From NCBI GenBank assembly GCA_036004445.1, contig DASYRL010000068.1:13776-77775 (forward strand): a stretch of 64,000 nucleotides of DNA, given 5' to 3'. A model generated the notes under the pieces. The model was not told the origin of the DNA. It worked only from the letters and a program-made list of their open reading frames with translations, and did not search any database. Positions 7,949 through 14,781 of the stretch are shown here, piece by piece (position 1 is the first letter of the stretch; each line of letters starts with the position of its first letter). The position numbers and the translations under genes are program-made. This DNA comes from DASXUC01 sp036004445 (GTDB taxonomy: Bacteria > Sysuimicrobiota > Sysuimicrobiia > Sysuimicrobiales > Kaftiobacteriaceae).

Positions 7949-9108
7949 AGGTTACGCGCGACGCCATTGTCGTCACGGCGCTGGCCGCCTTCTTGTTCTT
8001 CGTGGCGGTGAACCTACAGGCCGGATGGATGTACGCCGTTGATACCTTCCTGGTCGGCGTCCTGGTCGCGGCCGCCGCCAGCGCGGTGTGGTCCGTGCGG
8101 GGACTGCAGATCTCCCGATCCGCGCCTGGGGAGGTGCACGAGGGAGATCGCTTCACTGTCACCCTCGAGGTGCGGAGCCGGCGGCTTCCAAGATTCTTCC
8201 TTGAACTGAGCGATCTTGGGCCCGCGATGACCGGACACCGCGCGCGCGTTCCAATCGTCTGGCCGGGCCGTCCGGTCCGCGTGCAGTACCGGGCGACGGC
8301 GCTGCGCCGCGGTCTGCACGCCGGGGGCACCACGACGGTTGCATCATCGGGCCTGGCCGGATGGTTTTGGTCTCGCCGGACCGTGCGCGTCCCGTCGACT
8401 CTGACGGTCCTGCCGCGCATCTGGCGCCTCGCACCGCTGCGAGCGGCCGGCCGACGGGACAGCGCCGAACCGGTCGTCGCCCGAGCGGCGCGGGCCGGAC
8501 TTGAGGTCTACGGCGTACGGGACTACCGCGAAGGCGACAGCCTGCGCCACGTCCACTGGCGCAGTACCGCGCGGCGTGGACAGCTGGTCATTCGTGAATA
8601 TGAACGGGACGCGCAGGAAGCGAGCGTGTTGTTGCTCGACACCCGCTCGGGGCCGCACCCTCTCCTCCACGGGGGCGAGGAGGTGTTTGAGGATCTGGTC
8701 CGCGCGGTCGCATCGGTCGCCGACGCGATGACCCGCACCGGCCAGCCGGTTCGCGTCATCGGCAGTGTCAATGGAACTCCGGCGGAAGCCGGGCCCTCCC
8801 ACCGTGTGGTCATGCGATGGCTCGCGGCCATCGAGCCGTTCCCTCTCCCCCGGTGGGGAGAGGGCGAGGGTGAGGGGGCCATGCCGCCGGCTCGCGTCTA
8901 TGAGGCGGTCTGTGTTCCTGGCACTCCAGTCGTGGTGTTTACGGCTGATCCAGGAAGCGTCGAATACTTCGCCGCGCGGGACATCCCCTGCACGGCCGTG
9001 GTCGCGCGCGGCGGCGATAATCTGCGCGCGCAACTCGAGGGATCCACGATTCACGATTCAGGACTTACGAGGTACGAGTCACGAGTCACGAGTCACGAGT
9101 CACGATGA
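7945..9108 (+). CDS. DUF58 domain membrane protein
   Basis: A 387-residue protein with two N-terminal membrane segments (residues 8-26 and 28-48), a beta-rich middle, and the DUF58 signature YGVRDYREGDSLRHVHWRSTARRGQL near residues 190-220. It is the usual second member of MoxR-DUF58-TgpA operons and is thought to work with the ATPase at the membrane. Two oddities are visible. A hairpin repeat (8841-8878) is read in frame as a Trp/Gly/Glu-rich insertion. The last 20 residues (ending YESRVTSHESR) are encoded by a tandem 7-base repeat that also contains the stop codon. Confidence 0.93.
   Translation: MKVTRDAIVVTALAAFLFFVAVNLQAGWMYAVDTFLVGVLVAAAASAVWSVRGLQISRSAPGEVHEGDRFTVTLEVRSRRLPRFFLELSDLGPAMTGHRARVPIVWPGRPVRVQYRATALRRGLHAGGTTTVASSGLAGWFWSRRTVRVPSTLTVLPRIWRLAPLRAAGRRDSAEPVVARAARAGLEVYGVRDYREGDSLRHVHWRSTARRGQLVIREYERDAQEASVLLLDTRSGPHPLLHGGEEVFEDLVRAVASVADAMTRTGQPVRVIGSVNGTPAEAGPSHRVVMRWLAAIEPFPLPRWGEGEGEGAMPPARVYEAVCVPGTPVVVFTADPGSVEYFAARDIPCTAVVARGGDNLRAQLEGSTIHDSGLTRYESRVTSHESR
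8841..8878. repeat. Half-unit of the nested palindromic repeat, in frame in DUF58 gene
   Basis: CCCTCTCCCC (8841-8850) and GGGGAGAGGG (8855-8864) form a perfect 10-bp stem with a four-base loop. The outer-arm sequence CGAGGGTGAGGGGG follows. It matches half of the element at 6282-6370 and keeps the reading frame. Confidence 0.85.
9045..9107. repeat. Nine tandem 7-base units (CACGAGT family) at a stop/start junction
   Basis: Nine consecutive heptamers in register: CACGATT, CACGATT, CAGGACT, TACGAGG, TACGAGT, three CACGAGT, then CACGATG. They encode the C-terminus of the DUF58 protein. The last unit carries the overlapping stop (TGA 9106-9108) and the start ATG (9105) of the next gene. No inverted arm is present. 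Confidence 0.9.
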
Positions 9109-11198
9109 GACACCAGCCAGAAGAGTCGATTGCCGTGCGGCTGACTGTGCTCGTCGCGGTTCTGGTCGCCGTGGGCGCCGTGGGTGTGTTTGAGGAGTTC
9201 ACCAGCCAGGCACTGCTCGCCGGCGGGTTGATCACGGTGGGGTACTGGGTGAGCTACCGGCGGCGCCACGCCCGGAACGTCTGGTTGAAAGTCGCTGTGG
9301 CGCTGGCGATCGTGCTGGTCGCACGGGACTTTCTGAGTTCCCTGCTGGCCAATCCATACGACCCGCGAATCGCTCTGGTGCGGTTGTTCTTGTGGCTGCA
9401 GGCGTTGCACAGCCTCGACGTCCCGCGGCGGCGGGATCTGAAGTACTCGCTGATCAGTTCCGTTGTGTTGATCGCGGTTGGAGCGGCGTACGCCCGCGAC
9501 GCAGCATTCGGGCTGTGGCTCATCCCGTTCGCCGCGGCGGCCGCGGTCGCCCTGGTCACGATGCAGATGTTCCCGGACGATCCGGCAGCCGCACCCGCGC
9601 CGGTCCGGTCGAGGATGTCGCCGGTGTTCCAGGCCAGCGCGGCCCTGCTGCTGTCGGTGATGGCGGGAGCGGTACTCCTGTTCGTCGCCGTGCCGCGGGT
9701 CGAGGGCTATCGAACGCCGGGCATCACCGTATCGCCGTGGCTGGCGCGGCAGCTCCAACTCCAGGGCCGGATCTACAATCCCGCGTATCCCGACGCGCCG
9801 GGGCAGGAGATTTCCGATGCCCCACCGGTGTTCAATCCCACGGGCTACGTCGGTTTCTCCACGTACGTCGACCTGCGATTGCGAGGCGTCCTCACCCACG
9901 ATCTCGTGCTGCGCGTGCGGACCACTCGTCCCGCATTCTGGCGTGGATTGGCGTTTGACGAGTACACTGGATCGGGCTGGCGGATGAGCGACCCCGCCGT
10001 CACGGAGTTTCAGATCGTGCGGGGCCGGGTGCCACTGCGTTTTACCGCAGATGAACCCTGGCCGGCGGGATCGGAGCCGCTCATCCAGACCTTCTACATC
10101 GAGGCCCCGCAGCCCAACGTCATCTTCAGCGCCTACCGCGCGTCCGAGGTGTACTTCCCGACCAGCGGGATCGACGTGGACCGGTACGCCGGCCTGCGCA
10201 GTCCCGTCCCGCTGGAAGCGGGCATCATCTACAGCGTCATCAGCCGCGTTCCGTCTCCCGCGCCGGCGCTGCTGCGGTCGGCCGATCAGCGGGTGCCGCC
10301 TGAGATCGCCGATCGCTATCTTCGCCTGCCCCGGATGTCCGGGCGCGTGGCGCGCCTCGCCGAGGAGATCACCGCGGGTCTGCCCACCGCCTACCGAAAG
10401 GCCGTGGCGGTCCAGCGGTTTCTCTCCCGCGGGTACGCGTACACCCTGCAGGCTCCGCCGCTGCCGTCCGGGACCGACGCGGTCGACGAGTTCCTCTTCG
10501 AATCACGCCAGGGAGCGTGCGAAGTATTCGCCAGCGCGATGGCAGTCCTCTTGCGCGCGGCCGGAGTGCCGGCGCGGCTCGTCACAGGTTACACCACCGG
10601 TCGGTACAACCTGCTGACCGGGTTCTATGAAGTCTATAATTCCGATGCCCATGCCTGGGTGGAGGTGTACGTACCGCGCGTGGGGTGGATCGAGTTCGAG
10701 GCCACGCCGGGGTTTGCGTCTCCTGAGGAATTTGCGGGCCAGCGACCCGGACGCTGGCTGGCGGCGAACGCGGCCTCGTGGATCGCCGGGCGCACCCGGG
10801 TGGCGTGGAGCGCAGTGCTCACCGGAGCACAGCGGCTGCACGCGCGGGCTCTGCGCGGCGTCGACCCCTCAGGTGGTGCCGTGGCGGTCCTGGCGCTGAC
10901 GCTTGTGCTGCTGCGCCGGCGGCGCGCCCCCGGCCTGCTGTGGGGGGAGGGCAGCGCGAGGGGGGCCGAGGAACCCTACGCGCAGATGTTGCGCCTGCTG
11001 GCGCGGCGGGGCTACCCTCGCGTGGGTCCACAAACGCCGCGTGAATTCACTGACGGGCTCCCCGCTGCGCTGCGGCCCGCGGCCGCGACCATCACGAATT
11101 CCTTCGAGCAGTGGCGCTACGGGGGGCGGGAGCCGTCGGCAGCCGACGCGGAGTCGGTGGCCGCTGCGCTGGGGTTGTTGCGGAGAGGGAGGGGGTGA
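9105..11198 (+). CDS. TgpA-type membrane transglutaminase-like protein
   Basis: A 697-residue protein with several N-terminal membrane helices (residues 10-200, DUF3488/TgpA_N), a large extracytoplasmic transglutaminase-like domain, and a late membrane helix (VAVLALTLVLLRRRR) followed by a DUF4129-like cytoplasmic tail. The protease-like triad is visible: Cys in RQGACEVFASAMAVLLRAAG near residue 472, His in SDAHAWVEVYV and the Asp/Glu of GWIEFEATPGF. These enzymes are co-encoded with MoxR and DUF58. The physiological substrate is unknown. The start codon sits inside the last heptamer of the repeat ending the DUF58 gene. Confidence 0.94.
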   Translation: MRHQPEESIAVRLTVLVAVLVAVGAVGVFEEFTSQALLAGGLITVGYWVSYRRRHARNVWLKVAVALAIVLVARDFLSSLLANPYDPRIALVRLFLWLQALHSLDVPRRRDLKYSLISSVVLIAVGAAYARDAAFGLWLIPFAAAAAVALVTMQMFPDDPAAAPAPVRSRMSPVFQASAALLLSVMAGAVLLFVAVPRVEGYRTPGITVSPWLARQLQLQGRIYNPAYPDAPGQEISDAPPVFNPTGYVGFSTYVDLRLRGVLTHDLVLRVRTTRPAFWRGLAFDEYTGSGWRMSDPAVTEFQIVRGRVPLRFTADEPWPAGSEPLIQTFYIEAPQPNVIFSAYRASEVYFPTSGIDVDRYAGLRSPVPLEAGIIYSVISRVPSPAPALLRSADQRVPPEIADRYLRLPRMSGRVARLAEEITAGLPTAYRKAVAVQRFLSRGYAYTLQAPPLPSGTDAVDEFLFESRQGACEVFASAMAVLLRAAGVPARLVTGYTTGRYNLLTGFYEVYNSDAHAWVEVYVPRVGWIEFEATPGFASPEEFAGQRPGRWLAANAASWIAGRTRVAWSAVLTGAQRLHARALRGVDPSGGAVAVLALTLVLLRRRRAPGLLWGEGSARGAEEPYAQMLRLLARRGYPRVGPQTPREFTDGLPAALRPAAATITNSFEQWRYGGREPSAADAESVAAALGLLRRGRG

Positions 11199-11201
11199 GG
11201 G

Positions 11202-11960
11202 TTGCCACCTGCTTGGTTCCCCCCGCTCATCATTTTCGTCTCGGGCACGGTCTTCGGCAGTTTCTTCAACGTCGTCATCCATCGGCTCCCACGCGGCGAG
11301 TCCCTGGTCTTGCCGGGGTCGCACTGCCCGCATTGCGGCCGGGCGATCCGGTGGTGGGACAACATCCCGCTGGTCAGCTTTCTCCTCCTCGGTGGCCGCT
11401 GCCGGTACTGCCGGCGCCCGATCAGCTGGCGCTATCCCGCAGTTGAGCTGGTCACCGGACTGCTGCTGACGGCCGCCTGGCTGCGCTTCGGTCCGTCCGG
11501 TGAATGGCTGGCATGGCTCACCGCCTCGCTGCTGACGTTGCTGCTCGTTCCCATCTTCTTCATCGATCTGGAACACCGGCTCGTCCCGAACGTGATTACC
11601 TATCCGGGGATCGTGGCGGGGCTGCTCCTGGCGGCCGCGGGCGGCCGTCTGGTCAATGCGGCTATCGTGGCGGCGGGGGCGGGGCTCGTGTTCCTGGCGA
11701 TCGCGCTCCTCAGCCGCGGCGGGATGGGCGGCGGAGACGTCAAGCTGGCCGCCATGCTCGGTGCGTTCCTCGGATGGCCGGACGCGGCCGTCGGAATCCT
11801 CCTGGCGTTCATCGGCGGCGCGGCGGTCGGCGTGGCGCTCATTGTCGCCGGGCTCCGCACGCGCAAGGACCCCATCCCCTTCGGTCCTGCGCTTGCCACG
11901 GGCGCCCTCATCGCCCTGTACGCGGCTGACCCCCTCATCCGTTGGTACGTCGGCCTGTAG
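11202..11960 (+). CDS. pilD: Type IV prepilin peptidase / N-methyltransferase
   Basis: A 252-residue polytopic aspartic protease of family A24. It cleaves the short leader of prepilins at the inner membrane and methylates the new N-terminal Phe. Seen are FGSFFNVVIHRLPRGES, two zinc-binding CxxC pairs (CPHC, CRYC), the first catalytic Asp in FFIDLEHRLVPN and the second in GMGGGDVKLAAM, plus about eight membrane segments. Translation starts at a TTG (11202) preceded by a strong GGAGGGGG site. The prepilins it would process are encoded just downstream. Confidence 0.95.
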   Translation: MPPAWFPPLIIFVSGTVFGSFFNVVIHRLPRGESLVLPGSHCPHCGRAIRWWDNIPLVSFLLLGGRCRYCRRPISWRYPAVELVTGLLLTAAWLRFGPSGEWLAWLTASLLTLLLVPIFFIDLEHRLVPNVITYPGIVAGLLLAAAGGRLVNAAIVAAGAGLVFLAIALLSRGGMGGGDVKLAAMLGAFLGWPDAAVGILLAFIGGAAVGVALIVAGLRTRKDPIPFGPALATGALIALYAADPLIRWYVGL

Positions 11961-12000
11961 GCCGCGATGGTTTCGACGCGGCCCTCCACCAGCCCAGTGA

Positions 12001-12030
12001 TTGACTCGTAGAGAAAAACGCCCGTAAACT
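12001..12030 (+). promoter_or_regulatory. Candidate sigma70-type promoter upstream of the toxin-antitoxin pair
   Basis: TTGACT (12001-12006) and TAAACT (12025-12030) are separated by 18 bases in an unusually A+T-rich stretch of this GC-rich window. An AGAGAA/TTCTCT inverted repeat overlaps it. The remainder of the 148-base gap between pilD and the antitoxin gene contains only the palindrome at 12075-12093. Confidence 0.45.
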
Positions 12031-12074
12031 TCTCTTTCTCGTCCTGGCCCCCGTCTTGCTCCTTGTCTAGTCGC

Positions 12075-12093
12075 GGAAACTGTGGTAGTTTCC
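12075..12093. promoter_or_regulatory. Perfect inverted repeat, possible antitoxin operator
   Basis: GGAAACT and AGTTTCC are exact complements around GTGGT, 16 bases before the TTG start of an AbrB-type protein. AbrB/MazE-fold antitoxins commonly bind a palindrome in their own promoter, so autoregulation is plausible. It is an inference from position and symmetry only. Confidence 0.45.
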
Positions 12094-12108
12094 TGAATAC
12101 TTCTCACT

Positions 12109-12384
12109 TTGTCAGACAATCGAATATTTCGTCTGAGGCGAGGCGTGGCGATTACGGTCCGGGTCGGCAAACGGTTCCAGGTCGTGCTGCCCAAGAAAGT
12201 CCGGCAGCGGCTGGGCGTCCGCGAAGGCGATGAGCTGATCGTCGAGGTCAGCCGCCGCGGGCTGCTGCTCGTCCCCAAGCCCGCGAGTTACACCGCGCAC
12301 CTGGCCGGTCTGCACCGCGAGGTGTGGAAGGGTGTCGACGTCGACTCCTACATGCAGAAAGAGCGGCGGGCATGGCGACGGTAG
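12109..12384 (+). CDS. AbrB/MazE-type antitoxin
   Basis: A protein of up to 91 residues with a SpoVT-AbrB swapped-hairpin DNA-binding domain (VGKRFQVVLPKKVRQRLGVREGDELIVEV) and a C-terminal tail (residues 60-91) suited to binding a toxin. A PIN-domain gene overlaps its 3' end, the classical type II toxin-antitoxin arrangement with the antitoxin first. The start is either TTG 12109 or GTG 12145. GAGGCGAGGC just before the GTG is SD-like but very close. It probably represses its own promoter through the nearby palindrome. Confidence 0.85.
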   Translation: MSDNRIFRLRRGVAITVRVGKRFQVVLPKKVRQRLGVREGDELIVEVSRRGLLLVPKPASYTAHLAGLHREVWKGVDVDSYMQKERRAWRR

Positions 12385-12932
12385 AACGCCCCAAAGCCGG
12401 GAGCGCGGGAGCGCGGGAGCCGCAGGCGGGCCAACGGCCCTCACGCGGGAACGGGACAGGCATCACCGCGGCGATGTCCCGCTACCGGCGCATCGGGCTC
12501 GACACCGTCGTCTTCATCTACCACCTGAGCAATCACTCCGTGTACGGCCGCATGACGGAAGAATTGTTCGGCCTGATCGAGTCCGGGCGGATCACCGCGG
12601 TCACGTCGTCGCTGGCACTCGTCGAGATCCTGGCGCGCCCGAAGCAGCTCGGGCACCAGGCCGCGGTGGACAGCTACCGGTCGGCGCTGGCGACGTTTCC
12701 GAACCTTGAGCTCCGGCGCAGCGACATCGCCGTCACCGAGCAGGCGGCCGACCTGCGGGCGCGCTACCGGCTGTCGACGCCGGAAGCCATCCAGCTGGCG
12801 ACGGCGGTGGTCGACGGTGCGGACGCCTTCTTGGGGAACACGCCGGCGCTCCGCGCGGTGCGCGAGCTGGACGTCCACCTGCTGGATGACCTCTTGGCGC
12901 GGCGGTCTAGCCCCTCTCGCAGCAGGGCATGA
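12372..12932 (+). CDS. PIN-domain ribonuclease toxin (VapC-like)
   Basis: A PIN-fold protein. The first catalytic Asp is in IGLDTVVFIYHL (residue 44 from this start), the conserved Glu in SSLALVEILARP, and STPEAIQLATAVVDGADAFLGNT corresponds to the C-terminal acidic motif. In that motif the usual DA is EA and the final ND is NT, so one or two metal ligands deviate. Catalytic power is therefore uncertain. The ATG at 12372 overlaps the antitoxin gene. An ATG at 12474 would give a normal 152-residue PIN protein without the Gly/Arg-rich leader, part of which is encoded by an 8-base tandem repeat. Confidence 0.83.
   Translation: MATVERPKAGSAGAREPQAGQRPSRGNGTGITAAMSRYRRIGLDTVVFIYHLSNHSVYGRMTEELFGLIESGRITAVTSSLALVEILARPKQLGHQAAVDSYRSALATFPNLELRRSDIAVTEQAADLRARYRLSTPEAIQLATAVVDGADAFLGNTPALRAVRELDVHLLDDLLARRSSPSRSRA
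12399..12422. repeat. Three tandem 8-base units between antitoxin and toxin
   Basis: GGGAGCGC, GGGAGCGC and GGGAGCCG lie in direct succession just after the antitoxin stop. They encode part of the low-complexity N-terminal extension of the toxin if translation starts at 12372. No inverted arm follows. Confidence 0.7.
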
Positions 12933-13531
12933 TGAGCAGAGGCCTCCCCATGAGCAAGCGCGCGGAACCCCGTTCGAACCCGACTGTTCAGCGGGGTGAC
13001 GTCCACCATGGACCTGTCGTGTTCGAACGGGGGGAACGCCCGTCTGAAGCAGGGTTTTCGCTCATCGAGCTGGTGGTGGTGGTCGGGGTGTCGGCGATCG
13101 TGATGGCGATTCTGACGCTGGGCATCCGGCAGGTCGGCGAGAGCTACAACCTGCAGCGCGCGGCCAACATCGTCGTCAACGAACTGCGGCGCGCCCAGGC
13201 GGCGGCGATGGCGGAGGGGGTCGATTACGCCGTGGAGTTCTACACGGGCTCCGCCGGCGTTGCCGTCTGGAAGGACGTCGGCGGCGTGTGGACCGCCTCG
13301 CGCGAGGTGCTGCCGCCGGAATGGCCGGACAGCATCGAGATCGCGTCAGGAGAAGACGACTTTCCGGACTGCGACGCGGCGATTGACGCGTCGCATAGTT
13401 GCGCGGTCTTCCAGAAGCTGGGTGACGCCGCCGCTACGGGCGAGGTTATCGTCCAGGCGAGAGGGTCAGGGGTCACGCTGCGGGTCGTGGTTGAGTCCGC
13501 GGCATCCGGTCGGGTGAAGGTGGAACGGTAG
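12929..13531 (+). CDS. GspH/FimT-like prepilin
   Basis: The type III prepilin signature is AG|FSLIELVVVVGVSAIVMAIL, with cleavage after Gly and Glu at mature position +5. A globular domain with a Cys pair (DCDAAIDASHSC) follows. GspH-type minor pilins usually initiate or tip the pilus. From the ATG at 12929, which overlaps the toxin stop (ATGATGA), the leader would be about 42 residues. A GTG at 13019 gives a normal 12-residue leader and would place the long inverted repeat (12968-13032) mostly in the untranslated region. The second start is more typical. Confidence 0.88.
   Translation: MMSRGLPMSKRAEPRSNPTVQRGDVHHGPVVFERGERPSEAGFSLIELVVVVGVSAIVMAILTLGIRQVGESYNLQRAANIVVNELRRAQAAAMAEGVDYAVEFYTGSAGVAVWKDVGGVWTASREVLPPEWPDSIEIASGEDDFPDCDAAIDASHSCAVFQKLGDAAATGEVIVQARGSGVTLRVVVESAASGRVKVER
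12968..13032. repeat. 12-bp perfect inverted repeat in the pilin leader region
   Basis: CCCCGTTCGAAC (12968-12979) and GTTCGAACGGGG (13021-13032) are exact complements 41 bases apart. Each arm contains the self-complementary octamer GTTCGAAC. The pair brackets the region between the two possible pilin start codons and could form an RNA hairpin around the GTG start or bind a dimeric regulator. Confidence 0.7.
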
Positions 13532-13536
13532 AGCAC

Positions 13537-14037
13537 ATGCGCGGCGAGCGCGGATTCACACTATTGGAGGTCCTTGTCTCCCTGGCGATCTTTGCGATGG
13601 TCGTCGTGGGGGCCGTCGGCGTCTTGGGAGCGACCAACAGCGGGCTGTTCGAAGGGCTGCCGACCGGATTTGTGACCACGCGCGCGGCGCGGGACATCAC
13701 CGCCGCCAGTGTGTATCTGAACGCGCTGGAGGAGTTCATCGCCAGCAAGGGCAGCGCGAACGCACCTGCGGGGAGTTACTGCGTCGGCACCGGCTGCTCT
13801 CCGGAGATCGGCCTGCCAACGGGCCTCACCGGCTATCCGCAGCCGCCCGGCGAGGGTTACCAGCTGGATTGGACCAAGCTGGAAGTGTTGATCGAGACCT
13901 GGTACTGGAATACCGGCACGAACAAGTTCAGCACGACGGTGACCACCAACGAGACGCTGGCCCGCGTCCGTTCAACCCTGACGTGGCAGATCGGAGGCCG
14001 GTCACGCAGCGTTACCGTGGACCGGTTCATCCGATGA
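13537..14037 (+). CDS. Type IV prepilin-like protein
   Basis: A 166-residue minor pilin/pseudopilin with a short basic leader (MRGERG) before the cleavage site and FTLLEVLVSLAIFAMVVVGAV hydrophobic helix, including Glu at +5. The globular part carries a Cys pair (YCVGTGC). It resembles PilV/GspI-type subunits. It lies five bases after the previous prepilin and overlaps the next gene by four bases, so the three prepilins are likely made together. Confidence 0.92.
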   Translation: MRGERGFTLLEVLVSLAIFAMVVVGAVGVLGATNSGLFEGLPTGFVTTRAARDITAASVYLNALEEFIASKGSANAPAGSYCVGTGCSPEIGLPTGLTGYPQPPGEGYQLDWTKLEVLIETWYWNTGTNKFSTTVTTNETLARVRSTLTWQIGGRSRSVTVDRFIR

Positions 14038-14753
14038 GGGCGGCGATGCGGGGCCGGGGCGAAGCCGGGGTGACGCTCGTCGAACTCTTGGCGGCGTTGG
14101 CGGTCTTTGCGCTGCTGTTCCTGATGGTGGATTCCCTCTTCTTCGCCACCAACCGCAGCACGAAGAAGACCGAACTCGCCGCCGACGTCCAGCAGAACGC
14201 GCGCATCGCGGTGGAACGTGTCGTGCGTGAGATCCGGGAGTCGTCGCCGGAGTCGGCGGACCTCTTCATCAGCGGAGCGACGGGGGCCCGGTCGGTGGTC
14301 TTCCGCTCGGCGCGGCTGGCGGCGGACACTTCGGTGTTTTGCCTGTACGTCAGAAATGACACCGACCCGAGCTACATGAACAACACGGGATGCTTCACAT
14401 CGTTTGTGACCGCTCTCACGGGTCCCCCCTACGCGAGCGATCCGGTTGCTCCGTATGGTACCTACACGCCGATCTGGCAACGCTACGTCGGATACTACGT
14501 GGAAGACACTGACGGCGACGGCGTCTATGACCTCAAGCGGGTCACCGCACAGCTGACCGCGCCGGCGGCGACGCTCGCGACATCGCTGAGCGGGGGAGAC
14601 GTGATCGCGACCTACGTCGAGAGTTTCGACGTTTCCCTCAGCGGCGGCGTCGTGACGATCTCCCTCAAGGCGAGGGGTCAGACGGTCGTCCAGGGGAGTA
14701 CCGTTCCGGCGCAGGAGATTCTGCTCGACGGGCAAGTCGTGGTGCGAAACTGA
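14034..14753 (+). CDS. PilW/GspJ-like prepilin
   Basis: A 239-residue prepilin starting at the ATG that overlaps the previous stop. The leader MRAAMRGRGEAG precedes VTLVELLAALAVFALLFLMV, with Glu at +5. The mature helix continues into FFATNRSTKKTELAADVQQNARIAVERVVREIRES, a pattern typical of PilW/GspJ proteins. Two Cys residues (FCLYV, TGCF) may form a disulfide. It probably forms part of the minor pilin tip complex with its neighbours. Confidence 0.92.
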   Translation: MRAAMRGRGEAGVTLVELLAALAVFALLFLMVDSLFFATNRSTKKTELAADVQQNARIAVERVVREIRESSPESADLFISGATGARSVVFRSARLAADTSVFCLYVRNDTDPSYMNNTGCFTSFVTALTGPPYASDPVAPYGTYTPIWQRYVGYYVEDTDGDGVYDLKRVTAQLTAPAATLATSLSGGDVIATYVESFDVSLSGGVVTISLKARGQTVVQGSTVPAQEILLDGQVVVRN

Positions 14754-14781
14754 GCCGCCCCCCGCGGAAAGGGTGATTGCG

